A stretch of 64,000 nt of DNA from Haliscomenobacteraceae bacterium (GTDB lineage: Bacteria; Bacteroidota; Bacteroidia; Chitinophagales; Saprospiraceae). The notes under the pieces are model-generated. The model made no database searches and was not told where the DNA came from. It was given only the letters and a program-made list of their open reading frames with translations. A program made the position numbers and the translations under genes. Positions 55,373-62,411 of this stretch are shown here, piece by piece (within the stretch, counting starts at the first letter, position 1; every line of letters starts with the position of its first letter). The DNA lies in NCBI GenBank assembly GCA_947501115.1, contig CANMVX010000016.1, forward strand, positions 17,584-81,583, written 5' to 3'.

Positions 55373-55782
55373 ATATATCTTCTTTCAATAACTTCTGGTT
55401 CTATGTCGTGTCCGCCTTCGGATACTCTTATTTTAACTCGTTCTTTTGCTAACTGAATGCTTTTAAGCCAAAAGAATAATAAGGTTACTTGAAACCCTTT
55501 TTCCTTTGCCTCTATGATTTTAGTTTTAAAACTTTTAGTTGATAATGTGGTTTCAAAAGCAAAACTTTCACTTCTATATAGAAGTTCATTGATTCGGTTA
55601 AGCATTATTCGTCCTGCTTCAAACGATACTTTTTCAGGTTGAAAAGGAGATATTCCTCTTGCAATTTCGTCCGCATTTATAAATTCCTTACAATCCAGGA
55701 TTTCAGGTAAAATAGTGAACGATGCAGTAGTTTTACCCGCTCCATTACATCCTGCTATAACATAGAGTTTTTTGTAAGTCAT
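55324..55782 (-). CDS. Zeta-toxin-like kinase, C-terminally truncated
   Basis: Zeta toxins are P-loop kinases; characterised ones phosphorylate UDP-N-acetylglucosamine and poison wall synthesis. This 152-residue protein has Walker A GCNGAGKTT (residues 11-19), FINADEIARG with the catalytic-type Asp, AFETTLSTKSFKTKI and RVKIRVSEGGHDIEPEVIERRYIRGIKNLF. Then it ends abruptly in TQKGNTNF. Family members of this type usually run about 40 residues longer, so the C-terminal strand-helix region is missing. Its promoter looks intact (-7 TATATTTG and a palindromic operator). It may be inactive. Confidence 0.8.
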   Translation of the reverse strand: MTYKKLYVIAGCNGAGKTTASFTILPEILDCKEFINADEIARGISPFQPEKVSFEAGRIMLNRINELLYRSESFAFETTLSTKSFKTKIIEAKEKGFQVTLLFFWLKSIQLAKERVKIRVSEGGHDIEPEVIERRYIRGIKNLFTQKGNTNF

Positions 55783-55787
55783 AGGTG

Positions 55788-55810
55788 CAAATATACAACT
55801 TAATAAGTTG
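55788..55810 (-). promoter_or_regulatory. Zeta-toxin promoter with palindromic operator
   Basis: The minus strand has TATATTTG at 55795-55788, an exact -7 element, only 5 bases before the ATG, so the mRNA would be nearly leaderless. Immediately upstream, CAACTTAATAAGTTG (55796-55810) is a 7-1-7 perfect inverted repeat sitting between the -7 and -33 regions, a typical repressor site for a toxin-antitoxin operon. Confidence 0.65.
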
Positions 55811-55863
55811 GCGTTTTATTTTCTCGTCTCTACTCGTTTAAACATAAATTTTGTTCCAAAAAG

Positions 55864-56745
55864 CTAGGAAACCCATTGGTTTTTCATGATGTAGTCAAAG
55901 CTTTCTTTCAACGCCTTGAAAACTTCATCAGCCGTTTTGTCCATCTCAACAACTAACCAGGCAGGATGCCCGTTGGCGGCTTTTATGATTTTTGAATAAT
56001 CCATTGTTCCTTTTCCAACGGCCGTCATTGGGTCAGGATTATCAACGGCTAACTGGTCATTCCATTTGGCAGGACCATCTTTCACATGGATAAATTTCAA
56101 TCTTTCTCCTATCTTCTTAGCTATTTTTTCCGGATCCTGGCCTGCGACTTTTACCCAATAGGCATCCATCTCAAAGAAAATAGATGGATTAAGTTCGTTA
56201 AGCAGGATTTCGTAAATATATTGTCCTTCATTTTTAATCATATACTCCCACCAGTGATTGTGTAATCCAAAATGAAGTCCATGTCGTTCCGCTATTTCAG
56301 CTGCTTGATTATACCTGGCGATGAGTGATTTTGTACCAGCTAAAGACTGATAAAGATTGTCTTCCGGCCAGCCATGCCAGATGAGATATTTACAATTATA
56401 GGCAGCGGCCGTTTCGACCATAAGTTTTTCAAGGTTATCAGATGTTAGCTCAATATGGGCAGATGAAACTTTCAATCCAGCATCTTTTAACCATTTTCCA
56501 CCTTCAGCCAGAGTAATTCCTTCCGGCCAAAAAGCGGTTTCCACCCATTCATAGCCAATCTCTCTCAATTGTTGCAGCGCCTTGGTGGGATTTTTACTTA
56601 TTTCTTCCCTAATCGTATATAATTGAACAGAAAGTTGAGGCATTGATTTGTTTTTTTTAAACAGGTAGGACATTTCAGAGGGCTTAATCGAGGAGGCTAA
56701 AAAAGCAGCTCCAGCCGTTTTAAAAAAATTTCTTCTCGAATTCAT
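55864..56745 (-). CDS. Exported sugar phosphate isomerase/epimerase-like TIM-barrel protein
   Basis: This 293-residue xylose-isomerase-like TIM barrel (AP_endonuc_2 superfamily) has a Tat-like leader (NSRRNFFKTAGAAFLASS). Metal/substrate residues are expected in the segments HWWEYMIKNEGQYIYEIL, FFEMDAYWVKVAG, FIHVKDGPAKW and WLVVEMDKT. These proteins often accompany Gfo/Idh/MocA oxidoreductases in Bacteroidota sugar catabolism, and one such oxidoreductase lies at 39353. The substrate is unknown. It is divergent from the sialidase gene. Confidence 0.87.
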   Translation of the reverse strand: MNSRRNFFKTAGAAFLASSIKPSEMSYLFKKNKSMPQLSVQLYTIREEISKNPTKALQQLREIGYEWVETAFWPEGITLAEGGKWLKDAGLKVSSAHIELTSDNLEKLMVETAAAYNCKYLIWHGWPEDNLYQSLAGTKSLIARYNQAAEIAERHGLHFGLHNHWWEYMIKNEGQYIYEILLNELNPSIFFEMDAYWVKVAGQDPEKIAKKIGERLKFIHVKDGPAKWNDQLAVDNPDPMTAVGKGTMDYSKIIKAANGHPAWLVVEMDKTADEVFKALKESFDYIMKNQWVS

Positions 56746-56823
56746 AAAAAAAGTCTTTAAGCATTTTTAAATATACTAATTTGTTCCCTAATACCTATAC
56801 ATTCCCTTAGGTTTAATCTTTTA

Positions 56824-57981
56824 ATGAATTGGGTTATGCGTAACATGATGTTCCTTTGTCTTTTATTGCCTTTGCTTTTAAAAAGCCAGGATGCTACACC
56901 AGTATTTGTATCTGGACAAGAAGGTCATAAAGTATATAGAATTCCAGCTGTCATTGGTCTTCCAAATGGTAACCTTTTGGCTTTCGCCGAAGGAAGGGTA
57001 CAGAATAGTGCCGATTTTGGAGATATAAATCTGGTGATGAAAAAAAGTATGGATCAGGGCAAATCCTGGTCTGCATTGCAAATATTGGTAGATGTTGATA
57101 AACTTCAGGCGGGAAATCCTGCGCCGGTGGTCGATCTATTTGACCCAGCTAATCCCAATGGGGTTATTTATTTGTTTTACAATACGGGGAATAATCATGA
57201 GAATGAAATCAGGAAGGGGCATGGCATCAGAGAGGTTTGGTTCATCCGTTCTCTCGATATGGGATTATCCTGGACTGATCCTGTTAACATTACGTCTCAG
57301 GTACATCGCCCATTCCACCTTTCCTATAACTTTAAGGAAGACTGGCGAAGCTATGCAAATACGCCGGGTCATGGTTTTCAATTTACGGAAGGAAAATATA
57401 AAGGAAGGATTTTTATTTCGGCAAATCATTCTCAGGGGGAACCACAAAATGAATTCAGAGATTATCATGCGCATGGTTATTATACAGATGATCATGGAAA
57501 AACCTTTCATTTAAGCGAAAATATTCCATTAAAGGGTTCCAATGAAGCGATAGGTGCTGCGTTGAGCGGGGACAGGATGCTACTTAATATTAGAAATCAA
57601 GCTGGAGATATACGAAACAGGATCATCGCCTATTCCAGTGATGGCGGCGAAAAATGGGATACTGTTTTTTTTAATAGCGATTTAATTGACCCTGTTTGTC
57701 AGGGCTCAATCATAGGTGTTGGAGAAAAAGGGGGGAAAACGGTGTTGGCTTTCTCTAATCCGGAGGATGCGTTGAAACGAGATAATCTGATGGTAAAAAT
57801 CAGCTATGATGAGGGCATAACCTGGCCAAAATCAATGCTCGTAGATAAATCCTCACCAGGTTATAAAGGGGATTGGAGTGCATATTCAGATTTAGTCCTA
57901 TTGAATAAAAAAACAATAGGTATCTTGTACGAGAGGAATAATTATAGTGAGATTATTTTTAAAAAAGTTAAGATTAAATAA
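56824..57981 (+). CDS. Exo-alpha-sialidase (neuraminidase, BNR repeats)
   Basis: This 385-residue secreted six-bladed propeller begins with a signal peptide (LCLLLPLLLKSQ). The arginine motif is YRIPAVIGLPNGNLLAFAEGR with Arg39. Five Asp-boxes are visible: SMDQGKSW, SLDMGLSW, TDDHGKTF, SSDGGEKW and SYDEGITW. Such enzymes release terminal sialic acids, though some BNR proteins act on other sugars. No sialic-acid catabolism genes are in the window. It is followed 21 bases later by the interrupted CotH gene. Confidence 0.88.
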   Translation: MNWVMRNMMFLCLLLPLLLKSQDATPVFVSGQEGHKVYRIPAVIGLPNGNLLAFAEGRVQNSADFGDINLVMKKSMDQGKSWSALQILVDVDKLQAGNPAPVVDLFDPANPNGVIYLFYNTGNNHENEIRKGHGIREVWFIRSLDMGLSWTDPVNITSQVHRPFHLSYNFKEDWRSYANTPGHGFQFTEGKYKGRIFISANHSQGEPQNEFRDYHAHGYYTDDHGKTFHLSENIPLKGSNEAIGAALSGDRMLLNIRNQAGDIRNRIIAYSSDGGEKWDTVFFNSDLIDPVCQGSIIGVGEKGGKTVLAFSNPEDALKRDNLMVKISYDEGITWPKSMLVDKSSPGYKGDWSAYSDLVLLNKKTIGILYERNNYSEIIFKKVKIK

Positions 57982-58002
57982 ATTAAACCTACGGGTTTTT
58001 AA

Positions 58003-59637
58003 ATGTGTAAAATGAAAAAGGGGTTTTTGGTTTCTGTATTTATGGTTTTAATTGTAAATATTTACAAGGCTCAGGTTAATTTCACCGAGTCTAATCTACC
58101 TATTTTTATTATTGAGACAGGTAATAAAACGATAGTGGATGAACCTAAAATTGTTGCTCAATTAAAAATTATTGACAATGGTTCCGGAACACGTAATCGT
58201 ATCACAGATTTACCGACAGGCTATGCTGGAAAAATAGGCATTGAAATAAGAGGTTCCAGTTCTCAGATGTTCCCAAAGAAACAATATGGCTTTGAGATTT
58301 ACAATGATGCGGAGGAAGGAATTAATGTCTCCTTATTGGGGTAACCAAAAGAGGAAGATTGGATTTTAAATGCGCCTTATACCGACAAATCATTGATTAG
58401 AAATGCGTTGGCTTATAAATGGGGTTCAGCTTTGGGGAATTATGCGCCAAGGACAAAATTTTGTGAAGTGGTTATTAATGGAGCATATAAAGGGGTATTT
58501 AAACTAACAGAAAAAATAAAACGGGATAATAACAGGTTTAATATCAGTAAGTTGGATGCTACCACAACTACGGGAAATGCATTGACGGGCGGGTATATCA
58601 TTAAAATAGATAAACAAACGGGTTCGGGAGGAACGGGCTGGCATTCACCCTATTTTCCAATCAACAGGAAAGGAGCACAAACTATTTTTTATCAGTATGA
58701 ATATCCTGATTCTGATGATATCAACGCAAAACAAAAGGAATACATTCAGGGATATGTCACCGATTTTGAAAAATCCCTTTTGCAATTCAATTTTAATGAT
58801 CCGTTAAAGGGATTCAGAAAATATATCGATGAAAATGCATTTATAGATTATCTGATTGTAAATGAATTGACAAAAAATCCAGATGCTTATAGGTTAAGCA
58901 CTTTTTTATATAAAAAAAGAGACGATTTAGGTGGTAAGTTATTTATGGGGCCAATATGGGATTTTGATTTGGCACTGGGAAATGTGAATTATTGTACCAA
59001 TGGAAATCCAGAGGGATTTGTTTTTGAATATAACAGCATTTGTCCGGAAGATTACTGGTTAATTCCATTTTGGTGGAAAAGGATGTTGGAAGATCCATTA
59101 TTTGTGCAAAGGTTGAATGACCGTTGGAAAGCATTAAGAAAAACAGTTTATTCGACCGAAAAATTATGGTCAGATATAGATAGTATGTCAAATTTATTGT
59201 CAGAATCACAAGCAAGAAATTTTAAGGAATGGCCTGTCCTGGGCACTTATATCTGGCCGAACTTTTATGTCAGCAAGACTTACAATGAGGAAATTCTATG
59301 GCTTAAAAATTGGGTTAAATTAAGAACTGCCTGGTTAGATAATCAATTTCAATCTAAGCTTGAAGAATTTAAAGTACGGGAATCAGGAATAAATAATGTG
59401 TATCCCAATCCGGTTTCTGATTTTCTGACCATTCAAACTACGATATACAAACCAGGGCCCTTCCAGTTTAAGATAGTGGATCAGCAAGGAAGACTATGTT
59501 ATACGAATAATTCGGTCGAAACGAATATTGGCTACCTGGAAAAAAAGATTGACATGACCAATTTCGGTACTGGCATATATTATTTAATCATTGAGAATGG
59601 GCAAAATGTAAGCACCAGCACCTTTGTGAAGCAATAA
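58003..59637 (+). pseudogene. CotH-kinase-family secreted protein interrupted by an in-frame TAA
   Basis: CotH-family proteins are secretory-pathway kinases best known from spore coats; Bacteroidota versions are T9SS-exported. Here one frame runs 58003-59637 (544 residues) except for a TAA at 58342-58344. Before it the sequence reads EIRGSSSQMFPKKQYGFEIYNDAEEGINVSLLG; after it, PKEEDWILNAPYTDKSLIRNALAY continues the CotH fold without any shift. The kinase core (VVINGAYKGVFKLTEKIKRDNNR, GPIWDFDLALGN) and a T9SS sorting tail (VYPNPVSDFLTIQTTIY) are intact. A single base change from TAT/TAC or TTA would explain the stop. A protein could restart at 58393, but it would lack the signal peptide. Confidence 0.88.
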
Positions 59638-59682
59638 GCGGGGAAGGATGGATTGAATGTATAAAACTAAGAACTTAATATT

Positions 59683-59948
59683 GTGTCTAAAAGTGAGATT
59701 GTAGAGGTATTGAAAAAATATATTTAGCAGGAAGCTATTTGTCGAATACTGCCACTGAGGACAGTGACATTGATGTTTTGATAGTTACGGAGAATGAGAA
59801 TGATAATTTGACTGGAAAAATTTGGAGTTTGACAAAAAGGGTGAATTCAAGGATTGAGCCTTATCTTATTGATAAAGATAGGTTCATTAATAATAAAGAC
59901 TCTTTATTGATTGATTTGGTAAAAAGGACTGGAATAGAAATAACTTAA
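59683..59948 (+). pseudogene. MNT-type nucleotidyltransferase, frameshifted at the N-terminus
   Basis: The MNT fold motif YLAGSYLSNTATEDSDIDVLIV (Gly-Ser, then Asp-x-Asp) is clear from 59721 on and runs to TAA at 59948. The expected N-terminal helix is present in another frame from GTG 59683 (VSKSEIVEVLKKY) but reaches TAG at 59725. The two frames overlap on GGTATTGAAAAAATAT, and one extra 16-base copy of that string would restore one continuous protein. A TTG at 59739 could start only a fragment lacking part of the active site. MNT proteins pair with HEPN toxins as antitoxins (AMPylators); no HEPN gene is adjacent. Confidence 0.7.
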
Positions 59949-59973
59949 GGTAACCTGGTAAAATATCAAAGAA

Positions 59974-60564
59974 ATGGAATTTAATGAATTTTGTAAAAAA
60001 TTTGAAAACGGAATTATTCTATTGGAGGGAAAGCGGGAAATTGATGTAGCATCACAAGAAAAGCTTACAGCTATTGGTAAACGGTTGGCTGAAAAAATGC
60101 CAAATGCTATTTTTCGAAGTGGTAATGCAGACGGCAGTGATTATTATTTTTCACTTGGTGTAGCAGCCGTTAATCCTAAACAATTACAAGTGATAACTCC
60201 ATTTACAAATCACCGGAAAAAATATAATCTTGCGGAAACAGTTTATGCCTTAGATTCGATTGATCTGGTCAACGAACCTGACATCGTATATCATTCAAAA
60301 AGTCATAAAGGGACTAAAAATTTAATTGATAAATTTGTGAGTGGCATTGAAAATCAATATACTATTAAAGCGGCTTACATCCTTAGAGATACGATTAAAG
60401 TTTTGGGTACAAAAGGAGGTATTCCCCCCATTTCTGTTGGATTATTTTATGAAAATCTGGAAAAACCGATGCAGGGAGGAACCGGACACACCCAAAATGT
60501 ATGTTTAACGCATAATATTCCCATATTTAACCAAACTATTTATTTCGATTGGTTAAACGCTTAA
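59974..60564 (+). CDS. SLOG-like Rossmann protein
   Basis: This 196-residue protein of uncertain family has two pieces resembling the SLOG/DprA-like nucleotide-binding superfamily. One is the glycine-rich turn AIFRSGNADGSDYYFSLGVA (compare RSGGAxGAD). The other is the late GLFYENLEKPMQGGTGHTQNVC followed by IPIFNQTIYFDWL. SLOG proteins sense nucleotide signals in defence systems or process tRNA-like ligands. It starts 25 bases after the nucleotidyltransferase remnant, so the two were likely an operon. No membrane or secretion signals are present. The function is unproven. Confidence 0.6.
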   Translation: MEFNEFCKKFENGIILLEGKREIDVASQEKLTAIGKRLAEKMPNAIFRSGNADGSDYYFSLGVAAVNPKQLQVITPFTNHRKKYNLAETVYALDSIDLVNEPDIVYHSKSHKGTKNLIDKFVSGIENQYTIKAAYILRDTIKVLGTKGGIPPISVGLFYENLEKPMQGGTGHTQNVCLTHNIPIFNQTIYFDWLNA

Positions 60565-60708
60565 TAAGATTTACACTGTATTAATTATATTTTTCAAAAG
60601 GGAAAAGAAAGAACACAGCTTAAATCTTTTTGCAGTTAAATGCAGTTTAGTTTGGCTGATGATGAATTTGGAGTTCTTAACGCTTTTAGATAATGTTTAA
60701 AAAATAAC

Positions 60709-60939
60709 ATGATTGCAATACATAACATTGAAAAGGTAAGTTTTGAAGCAAATTGTATGACCCTTCAAATGGATGGAGAGGCCTTGATACTTCATTTGGA
60801 CAAGTTATCACCCAAGCTATTGAAGGCAAATAAAATAGAGAGAGAAGGGTATAAAATTTCACCTTCGGGTTATGGAATTCATTGGCCTTTAATAGATGAG
60901 GACATTTCAATAGAAGCAATGTTGAAAAATCGCAAATGA
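60709..60939 (+). CDS. DUF2442 protein
   Basis: This 76-residue protein matches DUF2442: a beta-rich start (LQMDGEALILHLDKL) and the diagnostic ending PSGYGIHWPLIDEDISIEAML. These small proteins usually pair with a DUF4160 partner and are suspected toxin-antitoxin components. Here the upstream 144 bases hold only a short remnant (MQFSLADDEFGVLNAFR then stop, ending near 60690), so a partner may have been lost. It is convergent with the Fic gene. Confidence 0.8.
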   Translation: MIAIHNIEKVSFEANCMTLQMDGEALILHLDKLSPKLLKANKIEREGYKISPSGYGIHWPLIDEDISIEAMLKNRK

Positions 60940-60996
60940 AAAGGGATGGCCTGTGACAATTTGTCAAAGCAGTTAGAATCTTTACCGTTAAGCGGT

Positions 60997-62076
60997 CTAA
61001 ATAATAAGCTGATAACTAGTAGCTCTACCCGCTCCTTTCATTAGAAACACATTCATTTCTGTTAATTCTTGCAAGTCTCTGGTTGCTGTTGCTTTAGATG
61101 TGCCTGTTATACTTATATATTTTTTTACATTCATTCCACCCTTGAATCCATTAAAGCCTTCTTCCAATATTCTATTAATGACCTTTCTTTGACGTTCATT
61201 AAAATCTTTATCATACTTATCAAAGAATTTCACCTTTTTGACAGTAAACTGAATTGTTTTTTCAGCATCATCCTGTGCAAAAATTATAATTGAAGCAAAC
61301 CATTGTATCCACTTTGTAAGGTCTAATTTTTGTTGAGCATTCTGTAATGCTATATAATAGGCTGATCGGTTTTCTTCAATAGATTTTGAAATACTAAACA
61401 TAATAGGATGATCAAATCCTTGAGAAAGAGCTTTTTCTGCTATGGCTCTTCCAATTCTTCCGTTTCCATCTTCAAAAGGGTGAATGGATTCAAAATAAAG
61501 ATGGACAACTGCTGCTTTAATAATGGGGGAACTAATTTCACTTTTATTATACCATTCAATAAACCTCTTCATTTCTTTTGAAATATTTTTGGATGGGGGA
61601 GCTTCAAAATGAACCTTAGGGTTTGATGCAGATCCTGATATTACTTGCATAGGTTCAGTGCCTTTTCTCCATTGTCCTGCATTGATTCGATTGTTATTCC
61701 CCATAAGGAGTTTATGCCATTCAAGAATCTTACTTTCAGTAAGTGGTTGTCTATAAGTGTTTCTTACATCAATTATTAATTGACTTAATCCAATGGCATT
61801 TTTATCTTTTGGTTCTTTTGAAATAGGTAATCCAAGATTTTTTCTAATGGATGACATTACATCTATTCTGTTTATTATCTCTCCTTCAATTTCAGATGTT
61901 TTGATTGCTTCTGAGACCATTATCTGTATTATCGTTTCTGTACTTATGTCTTCTGGTAATGCAGAGATGATACCTTTTAGTTCTCCGGCTTTTAACATGA
62001 ACTTCATCAATACATTATCTATTGATGAGCTATCAAATGTAAATTCAGGCCAATTTTTGTGTTGCCAATTATACAT
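60997..62076 (-). CDS. Fic-family protein (AMP transferase) with DUF4172 and winged helix
   Basis: Fic enzymes transfer AMP (or other groups) to target proteins. The 359-residue chain has an N-terminal DUF4172 helix bundle containing the class II inhibitory motif TSEIEG (Thr60...Glu64-Gly65). The Fic core motif is HPFEDGNGRIGR near residue 198, with all catalytic residues kept. The C-terminal winged helix (KKYISITGTSKATATRDLQELTEMNV) may bind DNA. Glu64 should hold the enzyme off until released. The upstream region carries four TGAGCYGAT-like half-sites around a TATATTTG -7 element, suggesting autoregulation. It is divergent from the restriction-modification gene. Confidence 0.93.
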   Translation of the reverse strand: MYNWQHKNWPEFTFDSSSIDNVLMKFMLKAGELKGIISALPEDISTETIIQIMVSEAIKTSEIEGEIINRIDVMSSIRKNLGLPISKEPKDKNAIGLSQLIIDVRNTYRQPLTESKILEWHKLLMGNNNRINAGQWRKGTEPMQVISGSASNPKVHFEAPPSKNISKEMKRFIEWYNKSEISSPIIKAAVVHLYFESIHPFEDGNGRIGRAIAEKALSQGFDHPIMFSISKSIEENRSAYYIALQNAQQKLDLTKWIQWFASIIIFAQDDAEKTIQFTVKKVKFFDKYDKDFNERQRKVINRILEEGFNGFKGGMNVKKYISITGTSKATATRDLQELTEMNVFLMKGAGRATSYQLII

Positions 62077-62078
62077 AA

Positions 62079-62151
62079 TGAGCCGATTTGGTTACTTTAT
62101 CGGCTCAAATATACGAATAAAATGAGCTGATTTATATTTATTTACGGCTCA
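62079..62151 (-). promoter_or_regulatory. fic promoter with two inverted-repeat operators
   Basis: Four half-sites are visible on the plus strand: TGAGCCGAT (62079-62087), ATCGGCTCA (62099-62107), TGAGCTGAT (62123-62131) and TACGGCTCA (62143-62151). They form two inverted repeats, each with an 11-base gap and 20-bp centre spacing, set 44 bp apart. A minus-strand -7 element TATATTTG lies at 62113-62106. One repeat therefore sits over the start region and leader, and the other over the -33 region. Confidence 0.75.
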
Positions 62152-62304
62152 AGATGGATTAAAACTCAATAATCTCACGCCTTCGCCAAGAGGAGTTTCG
62201 CTTTTTGTAGCCCTTCTTCTTTCTTGTTATATAGTTTTTTTAAATGTTGGTTCTGCAGGAATTATTACTGAGAACCTCCGGAAGGTATAAAAGTCCATGG
62301 GATG

Positions 62305-62340
62305 ATTTATAAATAAAATAGTCTATCTTTATTTATAAAT
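62305..62340. promoter_or_regulatory. Inverted repeat before the restriction-modification gene
   Basis: ATTTATAAATAAA (62305-62317) pairs perfectly with TTTATTTATAAAT (62328-62340). Each arm contains ATTTATAAAT, itself a 10-bp palindrome, so the element can also be read as two operator copies 26 bp apart. It lies 71 bases before the gene start. It could be a control site or a terminator-like hairpin. Confidence 0.5.
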
Positions 62341-62411
62341 AAACCGGAACAAAATTTTTGGTAATTCATTCCATTATCTTACCAGACTAAAATAAAAAAT
62401 ATAATTTGAAG

